Assembly: GCA_963854835.1 (NCBI GenBank)
Contig: OY978526.1
Location: 29,749,073-29,813,072 of the forward strand
Direction of reading: 5' to 3'
Length of the DNA: 64,000 nt
Source of the DNA: Megamerina dolium
Taxonomy: Eukaryota > Arthropoda > Insecta > Diptera > Megamerinidae
Translations under genes and position numbers: made by a program
Part shown: in pieces, positions 13,315-24,862 of the stretch
How positions within the stretch are numbered: position 1 is the first letter of the stretch
Layout: each line of letters opens with the position of its first letter
The notes under the pieces: model-generated
Seen by the model: only the letters and a program-made list of their open reading frames with translations
What the model was told of the DNA's origin: nothing
Database searches by the model: none

Positions 13315-15624
13315 AGTATTACCGAACAGCAATATAAAGAATTTTTCTCAACTCTTGGTAGCAAATTCTTGGTTGCTGGCGATTTCAACGCCAAACACAC
13401 TCACTGGGGCTCCCGATTAATAACTCCAAAAGGCAAAAGACTATGTTCAATCATCACTAACCACGGCTACGATGTTATTTCAAATGGTCAACCGACATAT
13501 TGGCCGACGGACAAGAGGAAAATACCCGATCTCATAGACTTTGGAGTCGCCAAAGGTTTGCAGATGGAAAATATCTCCACAGAGTGTAATTATGATCTAT
13601 CATCTGACCACTCACCCACGGTAATATCTATAAAATCACCAAGCCCCCAAGGTAATTGCGTTAGAAAGAAAATAGACTGGTTAAAATTCAAGAAATATAT
13701 AAATTCCCATCTTCCTCTGAGTACTGTATTAAGAAATGGACACGATGTAGACTCAGCACTCGAAAAATTCAACCAGCTGCTCTCATTAGCTCTCAGCTCA
13801 GCCACCTGCACAAAGGTATGCAAGCAATCAAACTATAGCCCATACACACCAGCCGATATTGAATTGCTAGTAAGACAGAAAAGAAGACTCCGAAGACAAT
13901 GGCAAGAATTCAGATCACCGAATCTGAAAACACAGCTACAGCACTGCACTCGAAAGTTAAAGCAAGCCTTAAAAAATAAAAACAACAAAGAGTTAGAAGA
14001 GCACATAGCGAAATTAACACCTGGTGAAGCGTCAGACTACTCTTTGTGGAAATCAGCAAAAAAATCAAATCGGCCAATTCTCACTGATTCCCCCATCCGT
14101 TTGAGTGACGGTAATTGGGCTAGAAGCAACTGTGAGAAGGGTTTGGCTTTTGCAAACCACCTAAAAAGTGTGTTTACACCCAATCCACCCTCTTCACAGT
14201 CCTCATTACCAATATTAACCTCTCAACCTTGCTCAATAACGCTCAAAATTAAAAAAAAGGACATATTCAAAGCAATTTATAAAGATTTAAACCCAAAAAA
14301 ATCACCTGGTCCAGATAAAATTACCGGTAAAATGATAAAAGAGCTACCTCCGGCTTCAGTAATTCATCTGATGCACATTTTCAATGCTATCCTTCGTATT
14401 AAACACTATCCCAAATGCTGGAAAACTTCAAAAATTATTATGATAGCAAAACCAGGAAAAGACCCTACAAAAGTTGCATCGTACAGACCTATCAGCCTCC
14501 TGCCTCTACTTTCTAAAGTATTCGAAAAGCTACTTGTCATGAATATAACTCCATTTATTAATCTCAACCAACTGATTCCTCAACATCAGTTTGGATTTAG
14601 AAAACAGCACGGCACAATAGAACAAGTCCACCGCATTGTAACTCTGATAAGGAACACTTTTGAAGAAAAAAAGTATTGCTCAGCTGTCTTTCTTGATATC
14701 ACTCAAGCTTTCGATAAAGTATGGCACGATGGCCTTATTTACAAACTCAAACTATTACTGCCTGCAAATGTCTCCTCATTGCTTAGTAGCTACCTCACGA
14801 AAAGACAATTTCTCGTACATCACAAGGATTACACAACAAATCCATTGGATATTCACGCTGGCGTTCCTCAAGGAAGCGTTTTGGGTCCCTTACTGTATCT
14901 CTTATACACTTCAGATATGCCCAACAATAACTATACATTCATATCGACCTTTGCTGATGATACGGCAATATTGTGCTCTCGCTCTAACCCCATAGAAGCT
15001 ACTAAACTCCTGCAGACTCACGTCGATTCTCTCGAAATCTGGCTAGCAAAATGGCGTATAAAAGTCAATGAATCAAAGAGCGTACATGTAACCTTCACGC
15101 TAAGGCTAGATACATGTCCCCCACTTAAAATTAATGGCCAATCAGTTCCACAATGTTCCTCAACAAAGTACTTGGGTATTCACCTCGACAGAAGGCTGAC
15201 ATGGAAATATCACATAGAGGCAAAGAAAACTCAGATCAAGCTTAAAATGAATCAGTTATGGTGGCTGTTACACAAACGATCAAAGTTGAATCTTGAATAC
15301 AAAGTGCTATTATATAAAGCAATCCTGAAACCAATCTGGACTTATGGTATTCAGTTTTGGGGCACCGCATCTCCCTCTAATATCGAAAAATTGCAGCGAA
15401 TACAATCCAAGTGTCTGCGAATTATTGTAAACGCGCCTTGGTATATGAGGAACGTTAACATCCATCGAGATTTAAATGTATCCACAATTTCTGAGGAAGT
15501 TGCAATGTCCTGCAGAAGCTACATTCAAAAATTACACAGTCATCCGAATCCCCTTGCTAGGCAATTGTTGCTGAGCAAGGGGCATCGTCGATTAAAAAGA
15601 AAAGACACACTGAATATGCTGTAA
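13315..15624 (+). CDS. Jockey-type ORF2 fragment: endonuclease C-terminus plus reverse transcriptase
   Basis: This open frame of about 769 codons enters inside the apurinic-type endonuclease (VAGDFNAKHTHWGS, then LSSDHSPTVIS with the catalytic SDH). It continues into a complete reverse transcriptase: KSPGPDKITGKMIK, SYRPISLLPLLSKVFEKLL, HQFGFRKQHGTIEQVHRI, AVFLDITQAFDKVWHDGL, GVPQGSVLGPLLYLLY and the catalytic STFADDTAIL. A conserved C-terminal region follows (KYLGIHLDRRLTWKYH, LKPIWTYGIQFWGTAS, RIQSKCLRIIVNAPWY). Family function is target-primed reverse transcription in the nucleus. About the first half of the endonuclease and all of ORF1 (gag) are missing, so this copy cannot move alone, although the RT itself looks intact. 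The true start is lost, and the frame begins at the truncation point. Confidence 0.85.
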   Translation, partial: SITEQQYKEFFSTLGSKFLVAGDFNAKHTHWGSRLITPKGKRLCSIITNHGYDVISNGQPTYWPTDKRKIPDLIDFGVAKGLQMENISTECNYDLSSDHSPTVISIKSPSPQGNCVRKKIDWLKFKKYINSHLPLSTVLRNGHDVDSALEKFNQLLSLALSSATCTKVCKQSNYSPYTPADIELLVRQKRRLRRQWQEFRSPNLKTQLQHCTRKLKQALKNKNNKELEEHIAKLTPGEASDYSLWKSAKKSNRPILTDSPIRLSDGNWARSNCEKGLAFANHLKSVFTPNPPSSQSSLPILTSQPCSITLKIKKKDIFKAIYKDLNPKKSPGPDKITGKMIKELPPASVIHLMHIFNAILRIKHYPKCWKTSKIIMIAKPGKDPTKVASYRPISLLPLLSKVFEKLLVMNITPFINLNQLIPQHQFGFRKQHGTIEQVHRIVTLIRNTFEEKKYCSAVFLDITQAFDKVWHDGLIYKLKLLLPANVSSLLSSYLTKRQFLVHHKDYTTNPLDIHAGVPQGSVLGPLLYLLYTSDMPNNNYTFISTFADDTAILCSRSNPIEATKLLQTHVDSLEIWLAKWRIKVNESKSVHVTFTLRLDTCPPLKINGQSVPQCSSTKYLGIHLDRRLTWKYHIEAKKTQIKLKMNQLWWLLHKRSKLNLEYKVLLYKAILKPIWTYGIQFWGTASPSNIEKLQRIQSKCLRIIVNAPWYMRNVNIHRDLNVSTISEEVAMSCRSYIQKLHSHPNPLARQLLLSKGHRRLKRKDTLNML

Positions 15625-15779
15625 AATTGCTACATCTCGCGACTCACCAAATTGTGATGGAACGTAGGGGATATCACATAGTTTTATTTAGCTTGTAAGA
15701 TTTGAATAATTATTGTTAGTTTCTTGTATTTAAGAAAGATTCAATAAAAAAAAAATAAGCTAACAAAAAAAAAAAAAAA
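13315..15779 (+). mobile_element. 5'-truncated Jockey-clade LINE with an undamaged ORF2 remainder
   Basis: A poly-A run at 15765-15780, preceded by AATAAA at 15743, gives the 3' end. The 5' side starts inside ORF2. The 7-mer attttac at 13308-13314 is repeated at 15780-15786 and is a plausible short target duplication. The coding frame runs from the truncated start to the stop at 15624 without a stop or frameshift, unlike every other transposon copy here. This suggests a recent insertion. Confidence 0.85.
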
Positions 15780-15787
15780 ATTTTACT

Positions 15788-17580
15788 CGTATATAAACAC
15801 ATGTGTTTGTTGAGACATACTTCCGTCTGTGTAATATCTACTTTATAGTATAAGAGTAAACAAAGCTGTTTAGAACGTTGTAACTATAATGAACATGAAC
15901 TTCACCTTTGTTTACTGTTCTAATTGTATAAGCATCTAATACACATAAATATGAGTGCATGTTTGTTTGATTACAAGGAGACAAGCACTGGAAGTTGGGT
16001 CAAATAATGCAGTCTCATTTTTTTAGCTTTTGTGTAACATGCATATTATAATGAGACAAAAACTAAAATTATCTTTAAATGATTGCTGCAAGTGTAAATG
16101 TGTGCATGCAATTAGCTAGACGCATATTATTACAAACAATTGTGACCATAATTTGCATGTATATGTGATATACACAAGGGCGTGCACTGACATTTGTGTT
16201 TTACTTGTCATTGTCATATGAAACGTGCTGCTTTTGTAATTGTAGGTATTTAAAAAATACATAGTTAGTAAGTAGCAAGTGATTGCTGTTGTTTTCAAGT
16301 GTACTTATGAGGATGAAATTTGCCAAAACGAAATACCCCAAATGTAAAATATCCTTTGTGGTCACATAGTACATATATTTACATGTATGCAGCTTTTTAA
16401 AAATAATTTCTTTCTGATTTCTTCTTAATTTTGTTTTGCTTTTTCTCTCTGCATTGATTGTTCAATATGGCATATAATTAATTTCCAACCGAAATGTATG
16501 CAATTACCTTTTTCCTTTTAATATTCGATTGTGGCTTGCATACTATAATGATTGGTGATGTTTGTTTGATTGGTTGTCTGCTTAAGTGTGGTCAGAATTA
16601 ATGAAGATAGTTTTGTGTGTGTGTGTGTGTAAGTGCATAATGTACGTGCCTTTTTAAGCGAATATTCATTCAACTGCACAAAGCTATCTGACATTATTGT
16701 GTGATTTCATAGTGGTGGTTTTTATCGTCATTATGACACTGCTTGACAACTGTCTGTCTGTTTGTTTGCTTGTCTTTCTCTCAAGGCTGTTGAAATTAAA
16801 TTAATTTGTGTAAACTTAAAATTGATTCAATATTTATTTTATCTGGTATTGATTGATTACATTTTAAGTCCTCACGATTATAAACACACACATACATGAA
16901 TTACATACACACATTCATACTTGAGTTGTGTACAGAATAAAAACGAATAGAACAGTGTACGATCCCATACGATATTATATAGAAAAATGTACACTGTGAT
17001 AATGCAAATATATTTTTCGATATATACATTTATGACTCACAAATAACAGCAATAGCATAACAAGATTATACGAGAATGGATCAAAAAGTGCCTATATTTG
17101 AAGACAAGTGGTGTAGGATTACCGAATGGATTTATGGAATTAGGGATCGACATAGCAAAATTGTTCATAATTTGTTGGAGACAATTTTTTTATAGCTAAT
17201 TTTTCTTTTTGAAATCGTTATCAAACCAAAATTGTTGGTAAATTTACTCTTTATAAAACACGACTTTTCATTTCTCTGATTTGTGCTTGTGGACAATTTC
17301 ATTTTTCAAATTAGTTCTGAAATTCTGTATGTTATAATAATTTCGTACCTAAAACAATGGGTTTAATTTTGACATTTCCTAAATTTTATTCTATTTTCAC
17401 ACATTTGCCCTAAACTGTGACCTGGCTGTCACCTGATGGACCTGGTAGGTTCGCATGATAATTTGGACAAATGTTGAGTTATCTTGACAAAATTTTGTAT
17501 AGAGTACTCACAATGCAAGAGTATGCAAATTTTTGAAAATGGGCAAGATTGGTTAACTCTCTCTCACACGAAGTAAAGTA
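15788..17580. other. Non-coding stretch with an isolated mariner-type terminus
   Basis: No gene recognised. Around 17068-17105 the sequence tacgagaatggatcaaaa, continued by agtgcc and tttgaa, matches the left terminus of the mariner-type element at 27339 with few changes. No partner end was found, so it is probably a truncated copy. A short (TG)n lies near 16614-16630. Confidence 0.45.
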
Positions 17581-17589
17581 AAGTGACTA

Positions 17590-18275
17590 AACTCAAAATT
17601 TTAAATACATCTAGGACAACAATATTTCGTATAGAGATTACTATTAAATTGGATAATATTCGTGTAATATTCAAGTAGCTCTCATATAAAACAACAGCAT
17701 TTCTTTAAATTTTAAAAAACTATGGCTTACTTAATTCTTCATCTAGAACAACAATATTTGGTACGAAGGTTACTGATATGATGGGTAATAATCGTGGAAA
17801 AAATGGAAGAACCACGCCCACTTTTTAATGTAGCTGCCATACAAAGCGACAAGAATTTTGTTTAATTTTATCCGTCTTAACTTACTTAATCTTCCATGTA
17901 GGAGAACAATATTAAGTACGGAGATTGATATTATAGGCGGAAATATGATAACAAGAAATTCGGGAGCCACGCCCACTAATTAATGTAGCTCCCATACAAA
18001 GACACGTTTTTGTTTTCAACTTTAAACCGCCATAACTTACTTAGTCTTCTATCTAAAACAACCATTATTGTTGCGTGGTATAATATTGTGGGGAAAAATA
18101 AGCTCGCAAGAAATGAACGAGCCACGCAAAGTTTTTAATGTAATTTCCATACAAATGCCCTGCTACAAGCCGCTCCATTATGTCAGCAAGTAAATACATG
18201 CGTATTTTACCGGTTATGGGTTTACTAAAAACATGGTGTACTATGCCCTGAATAACGCCCACTATTTTTCATATA
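17590..18275. repeat. Diverged tandem array, ~150-bp unit, about four units
   Basis: Each unit repeats the same order of landmarks: a taacttacttaatcttc block, acaacaatatt, a gccacgcccac block, then taatgtagctcccatacaa. The landmarks recur near 17700-17850, 17875-18000 and 18030-18155, with a partial unit before them. Units differ by many substitutions and small indels. Short minus-strand frames here (17976-17770, 18262-18065) are by-products of the repeat. Function unknown. Confidence 0.7.
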
Positions 18276-18519
18276 CCAGATCACGATGTGTGCTCACTGA
18301 ATTATGTTAGTATACTTGAAGCCTATGATCGAAATGCATAATTATCATCCTGGGGGTATAAAAAGGGTAGATTTTTTTTTTTTGTTATGAGTACTAATGT
18401 TTCAAAAGAATTGTCTGCATAAAATTTTTCTTTTAAATTTTCTTACAGAATTTGTTGAAAAAATTCCAAAATTTTTCATTAAAACCTTTTTCTTTTGCTC
18501 ATTTACAGAGTTTGTTGTG

Positions 18520-18585
18520 ATGCCAACAGTTGCTGACGTCGTTGCCGCTGCTGCATCTCAATTCGCTCCTGACAAGGACAGCTGA
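18520..18585 (+). CDS. Possible upstream ORF (21 codons) in the wdb leader
   Basis: An ATG eleven bases after the acceptor ending at 18508 opens MPTVADVVAAAASQFAPDKD, then S and a stop. The composition is unlike the surrounding AT-rich DNA. If the leader exon is real, this uORF could dampen wdb translation. It could also be a chance frame. Confidence 0.3.
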   Translation: MPTVADVVAAAASQFAPDKDS

Positions 18586-19679
18586 AACAACGCAATAATA
18601 ATACACACTTGTCGACGACGCCTTAAATCAAAGGAAATGTGCGAAACATTCTGCTGACGCTGCGCAGACGCACTTCTACCATTTTAAGGGCTCTTAAACA
18701 AAATAACAACAACAAAATAAAAGCAAACATAATATAAATTGTGAAATCACAAGGGAAACGAATAGTTGAGTCCGATCACTTTTTCCCCTCAAATAGAAGG
18801 AGAACAACAGATAATCAATAACCAAAAACCGGCAGAAACATTCTAAAGAAATACACCAATAGATTAACAATACGTGACCTCCCGATCGTTCCCAAAATAA
18901 AGCCCCCCTCCAATGTGTATCGTCAACACCACCACCATCCATTAAATACAACCATATTCAAAGTAGTAAATTTTCTTTATTGCTATTGGTAGAGGAAGTA
19001 ATCAATACATGTATGTATTTGTAGTCGAGAGAATACAAAAAAAAAAAAAAAATAGAATAATAATACAATCAATGTGCCATCATCAATACGTATATTGAAA
19101 AGAACACACGTAGAAAACTAGTGTGGAAGAGAGCAGCAAGCATTGGCCAAGTCTCAAATACAATAAAAGTGAACAATAATAAAAAAAAAAAAGGCAGAGA
19201 AGAGGATTCAGTGAAGAACAACTAAGTAAGCAAGGAAGGAAACGAGTGAGTGTCGAGAAAAATCACTATAAAAACAAATAAATCCCTCCACACACACACA
19301 CGCATACATACTACTACAACAACAGCAACTACTACTAGTACTATTACTAATACGCGTAATAGAACAAGCAAAACTTGAGCCATACCTTCACACATCCATA
19401 TATATATTTACGCATCATACTGTCATTTTATAATATTTAAGGTGAGCGCTTAATACACATTGTCGTGTCGATTTATTTTAACATTTTGCTTTTATATTGC
19501 AGGCAAAATTCTTCTTCTACAACTACTACAATTATAATTACTATCTATTGCTACTGCTGCAGCCGCTGAATTAAGAAGGCAATTAAGTGTGCAGTACTTC
19601 TACTCTGAAGAGCCTCAAAGCACGAGAGAATTTGAGTGATTTCATTTTTAGTGGGTGTTGTTGAAAGAGACATTTGAAA

Positions 19680-19730
19680 ACGCAAGTAAGAGAGTGAGGC
19701 AGAGAGCGAGAGAGAACGAGAGCAGTGTCA
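19680..19730 (+). promoter_or_regulatory. GAGAG-rich tract near wdb leader
   Basis: Several GAGAG pentamers occur within about 45 bases (agagagtgaggcagagagcg and following). GAGA factor recognises such pentamers in flies. The tract lies inside the inferred 5' UTR, so it may be either a downstream promoter element or simple-sequence leader. Confidence 0.25.
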
Positions 19731-20088
19731 AAAAAGCTGAATTTTCTTTTTTTCATTACTCGAAAAGTAAATATCGATTCAAACATCCACAACAGAGCAC
19801 ATTCACTCAACCCGCACCAACCAACAATACCCAAAAAAAACGCCGCTCTTACATTGCATACGCACCAATATTATCACATAATTCCTCTCACGAAATATCA
19901 TTTAGTGCATAATTGCAATTAGAAACATACATATATCAAAATCAAAAATACACACACACACACACACGCTACTACAAAATACAAATAATTACAACAATAT
20001 TCAATACAAATAAAATCATTCTATTCAAATCAAAAAATCAATTACAACAACAACATCGACATCGACATCAACCAATAAATCAGGAAAA

Positions 20089-23000
20089 ATGTCATCGGGC
20101 ACATTTGTTGATCGAATCGACCCGTTCGCTAAACGTTCACTAAAAAAGAAAAGTAAAAAGAGTCAAGGTTCCTCGCGGTATCGAAATTCTCAGGATGTGG
20201 AGTTGCAGCAGTTGCCGCCATTGAAAGGTGAGTGTGCGAAATTAAATTTGCATAATAGTTTGGTGAAAAAGAAATCCATTATATAACTCGTAAAAGTCTT
20301 GTGAAAGGAGGACTTGAAAAAGAGAACTTCTATACTAAAAAAATATATTTCATGTTAGCCATAAGACAATTTTAGACCAACTGAATTCACAAAGAATCTT
20401 GATTTTTGCGTGCCACACGAATTGATACCAAAAATCGTGATGAATCAAATGTCCATTTGCGAAGAATTGGCCAAAAGGAAAGAAATCGACCCATTTCCTA
20501 GATGGACGATGATAAGGGATGAGAAATGCATCACATATGGCAATATTGCTCGAAAACGTTCGTGGGTAAAAATCAAAGAAAGAGCTCAATCGGTGGTCAT
20601 ACCAGGTTTAACGGCCAGGAAGCTTTTGTAGTGTAATTGGTGGGTCTGGAAAATAATCATCTACTATGAGCTGCTACTGAAAACAAAACTCGGATCACTA
20701 ATGGCCAGAATTGTGTTGTGTTTCATCAGGACAATGCCAGGCCACACATCTCCATAGTGACTGGTCAGAAACTTCGAGATCTTAGTTGAAAAGGTTTGAT
20801 GCATCCGTTATATAGCTTGGACTTAGTAATAAGAAATTGGCATCGAAAGAAGATTGTAGAAGCGTTGGTTGAGAGAGGTATTAGGAAGTAATTTTTGTAA
20901 TTGAAAGACCCAAATCGGACAATTCGAACCATGTGAATTAAAGTTTTGAACACAATATATACACAAATAACTACTCGCATAAGACTTGAAACAAAATTTC
21001 CTCTTAACTAAATTGATGATTGCATTTCTCAAAATGTATAGCTATTGACGGAGTGACGTACGACGTGTATATTTTAATAAAAAAAAAAAAGAAAAATTTG
21101 CATATTCAATCATAAAATTGTTGACAAGAGACAATGCGTCAAAAATTCTCTCAAAAATTTCTTTTGAATATAAAATTACGCAAGTATAGTATGTGGTCTT
21201 GCTATTAAAAAATATTATTATTGATGAAATTGAGTGGGTAGAGTTGAATGCCAAATTCTCCATCATACAAATATGACCATTCAGCAGCAGTAACTGGCTT
21301 ATAGCGTACATATAGAAGAATATTGTAATGACGAGTAGTCGAGTTATTCATTGTTTACGTTTCATTGGAGATTTTTTTTTTTTTTGAGAATTTCTTGGCA
21401 ATTTATTACACTAAACATAACAAATTCATAAGTGTCTATTCCAGTGTTGATTATTTATTTTCCCAAATATTCATATTTGTTTGCAGCCGACTGTTCTAGT
21501 TTGGAACAAGAAGAATTATTTATTCGCAAATTACGTCAGTGTTGCGTATCATTCGACTTTATGGATCCTGTAACGGATTTGAAAGGCAAAGAAATCAAAC
21601 GTGCCGCTCTCAATGACTTATCCACCTACATAACACATGGACGAGGTGTGCTCACAGAGCCAGTGTATCCGGAAATTATTCGAATGGTAAATGATTGCAA
21701 CAATTTTTGGATTATATATTGATGAAATATTTCAATAAAATATTTAATGGCATTTTTCAGATTTCTTGTAATTTATTTCGTACACTGCCTCCCAGTGAAA
21801 ATCCCGATTTCGATCCGGAGGAGGATGATCCAACACTAGAAGCCTCCTGGCCACACCTACAATTGGTTTATGAAGTGTTTTTACGATTTTTAGAGTCGCA
21901 AGACTTTCAGGCGACCATTGGTAAACGTGTTATTGACCAAAAGTTTGTTTTACAAGTAAGTTTTTGTTGTATGCGAAGATGGTGTATGCATATTTTAATC
22001 AACTACATAATTTCTCTTGAATTTGTACAGCTTTTAGAACTTTTTGATTCTGAAGATCCGCGAGAGCGTGATTTTTTGAAAACAGTTTTGCATCGTATTT
22101 ATGGAAAATTCTTAGGATTACGCGCTTTTATACGAAAACAAATTAATAATATTTTCTTACGTTTCATTTACGAAACGGAACATTTCAATGGTGTTGGCGA
22201 ATTGCTAGAAATTCTCGGCAGGTAAGCAATCATATTGAATTGTCGTTTTTTTTTTTGCCATTTTCTTATTGCATTTATTGTTTTTAGTATAATCAATGGA
22301 TTTGCTCTGCCATTGAAAGCTGAACATAAACAATTTCTGGTAAAGGTCCTACTACCATTGCACAAAGTCAAGTGTCTCTCGCTCTATCATGCTCAGCTGG
22401 CGTATTGTATTGTACAATTTTTGGAAAAGGATCCATACCTAACTGAGCCTGTGGTTCGTGGCCTATTGAAATTCTGGCCAAAGACATGTTCACAAAAAGA
22501 GGTCATGTTTCTGGGCGAGATCGAAGAGATACTAGATGTTATAGATCCGCCACAATTTGTCAAAATTCAAGAGCCATTATTTCGTCAGATAGCCAAATGT
22601 GTGTCGAGTCCACATTTTCAAGTGAGTACTTGTACAATATATCGCACTACATTGTTCTACACTGCATTTCTTATTAGGTTGCTGAACGTGCTCTTTATCT
22701 TTGGAATAACGAATACGCCATGTCGTTGATTGAGGAGAATAATGCTGTAATTATGCCTATTATGTTCCCGGCGCTGTATCGAATTAGTAAAGAACATTGG
22801 AATCAAACGATTGTCGCATTGGTCTACAATGTACTGAAGACGTTCATGGAGATGAATTCGAAACTCTTTGATGAGCTAACGGCTAGCTATAAAGCGGAAC
22901 GACAAAAGTATGCCTATATGTCATATCCACTTATCTCACGTTCCGTTGGGAATATGAATTTTAAAGAATTTTCATAACTGCGCTCACATTTTTTCGACGT

Positions 23001-24862
23001 CCAATATTCCATAATTTGGTATAACATGTTTCGTTGCTTCACTGAAAAAAAATAGTGGATTAAATTTACATAGAGAAACAGACAGACACTACCAATCATA
23101 GACCGAATTCTTAGCATACTAGACAGGCTGCATTGTTTCATGCTAAATTTCCTAAGAGGAACGAATGGAAAAGAAATAACTTTTTGATATCCAATAGTAC
23201 CAAGATGTTTCAAATGCAAGTCCTGGCGATTAGTACAGTTTCTCGACTAATAGAGCCACACATCTCAGAAAGGTATAGTATTGCAATATTCATCGAGAGT
23301 CAGACAGCAAAAAAAACCTTTGAAATCTACCACTATATATCCAGGCTAGTTATGGAATGCAGGAACGAAATTAGCATACCGACATTGCTCTTATTTAGGT
23401 CCCCAGCCCCAATATTTTTGAAGATAAGGAGAAGGCAGATGCGAACGAGGGCTTCTCTTGACGCATTTTTAAATGCATTTTAAATGAGCGAGATTGCATT
23501 ATAAGGAAGGTAGGTCCCGCGAATTTTTTACTAGAGAACGCAGTGATGTTGATAGGCTTACAGTCCATACGGTCAATGGTGTATAGGTGCTCACGGAAAG
23601 GAACTGTAGAAGTTAAGGAAACTTGGGTGAAAAAGAAAGACATATTCTTAGCAAATGTGAAGCTTTGTTGGGGACAAGACACAGGATTTAAGAAGAGTTT
23701 CCTCGATATTCTGCAAACCACTCCAAATAATCCATTAGGATATCTAAACTCTGCGGGCTATGTTAGTGGAAAGCTATGAATCAATCACTGTTGAGGTGAC
23801 GAAGTAGTTTCAAATCGGTACTATTGCGTTAATTATGACGGCCAGCAGGTATTTATGTGTCATAAACCGAAACTGATATACAGAATGAAATTCACAGGGA
23901 AGGTAGGCGTGAATTTCATTACCATGGCCCCGATTTTCGAACATGTCGGTTCGCTGATAAACAAATTGAAAAAAAGCTTATTTACCAGAATTTGTAAAAA
24001 TTCTGAAATCAATGTTCGAAAATATACTTCATCCGATTCTCTATCTTAATTTTCAATTTGAATATAACGTAGGTTTTCTTGTAACATGAAAACGTATATT
24101 CGAAATCATAATTCTGTATTGGATTTCATATATTTTCGAATATCACTTATAAATTTTGAATGCCTAAATTGTTAGATAAATTCCTGTATATTTCTGACAG
24201 TTATCGGACGAACTGATGGTCATAGACGTCTATATCGATTCATATAATGATTTTCATACCTATTACATCTCACTAAGTTTGTTATTAATGTTATCATATT
24301 ATGTAGTCATAACAAATGTCTTTTGAATATTTTCTATGATAGCAAAAAAGCGCTAGATTCGCTTGTAAAACTATCGTTCGGAACGTGTGATAAGGGTGAT
24401 AATTTGTCTGAACATATTTTAGAATACATTGCTTAATATTATTATTGATTTTCTCCCCTGTATTTCCATAGAGAAAAGAAACGCGAACGCGATCGTGAAG
24501 AGCTCTGGAAGAGATTGCATGAATTGGAAATAAATCGTGCGAAGACTAATCCAGGTGGTGGTAATTCAGCGACGGGATCTAGCAATCCGTCATCTGGTGG
24601 CATTGGTGGTGCATCATCAATAGGCAGCATTGGTGCTGGTAGTGGTGGTGGTGGTGTTGGCTCTCATCAGCAAAGTATGAACTCGCATCAACAGTCGAAT
24701 AGTGCCGCCGCCAACAATAGCAACTTGGCCAATAGCAGTGGTGCCGCTGGCGACAATAATCCCGCCATGAGTACTCTCTCACAAGGTGGTGGTGTGTCGT
24801 CAGTAAATTCAGCTGCGAATACATTCGCCAAAGTAAAAATGGAAAAAACCGCCGATAACTAA
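20089..24862 (+). CDS. wdb: Widerborst: PP2A B56 (B') regulatory subunit
   Basis: Exons are 20089-20227, 21487-21686, 21761-21955, 22031-22221, 22288-22621, 22678-22907 and 24472-24862. All introns are GT-AG, and the total of 1680 nt gives 559 aa plus stop, in frame throughout. The protein starts [20 protein letters not shown], has a basic N-terminus (KKKSKK), then the B56 HEAT-repeat domain from about residue 50 to 430 ([58 protein letters not shown]). A charged helix ([18 protein letters not shown]) and a Gly/Ser/Asn-rich tail of about 100 residues follow. B56 subunits select substrates for the PP2A A/C core, and Drosophila wdb is known in planar polarity, circadian and insulin signalling. 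The start codon matches the family N-terminus. Intron 1 holds a mariner relic and intron 6 a retroelement relic. Reading through the last donor would add about 22 aa before a stop, a possible but unsupported isoform. Confidence 0.96.
20410..20900 (+). mobile_element. Mariner transposase relic in wdb intron 1
   Basis: The + frame reads [20 protein letters not shown], then [20 protein letters not shown] (equivalent of the GDEKWI block, first Asp kept), then a stop. It resumes with [15 protein letters not shown] sequence ([20 protein letters not shown], second Asp kept) and MHPLYSLDL, where the APSD block with the third Asp is lost. No N-terminal domain and no terminal repeats were found. It is an inactive internal fragment. 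Confidence 0.75.
23130..23780 (+). pseudogene. Probable retroelement RNase H relic in wdb intron 6
   Basis: Reading frames here resemble a decayed RNase H domain of an insect LINE. One stretch ([15 protein letters not shown]) looks like the FQAEV block. [14 protein letters not shown] resembles the SDSQAALKAL block. After a frame change, [13 protein letters not shown] resembles the LARKGT end. The match is weak, and several stops interrupt it. It might instead be chance similarity. Confidence 0.35.

Larger units (their letters stand above)
18509..20088 (+). other. wdb: Probable wdb 5' untranslated region with one small intron
   Basis: A strong acceptor (pyrimidine tract then atttacag, ending 18508) precedes a CAA/ACA-rich tract typical of fly 5' UTRs, which runs to the wdb start codon. 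Inside it, a donor (aag|gtgagc, intron from 19442) and an acceptor (ttatattgcag, ending 19502) define a 61-bp intron. A weaker acceptor-like cttacag lies near 18446. The first exon and promoter are presumably further upstream and not identified. Exon limits are inferred without transcript support. Confidence 0.5.

Noticed and set aside
14660..14995. 111-codon + frame inside the Jockey ORF
   Set aside because: Out-of-frame shadow of the RT. The RT frame carries all catalytic motifs.
22908..22977. Alternative wdb C-terminus by read-through of the last donor
   Set aside because: The donor is good, the downstream exon restores the known family sequence, and the read-through tail is not protein-family-like.
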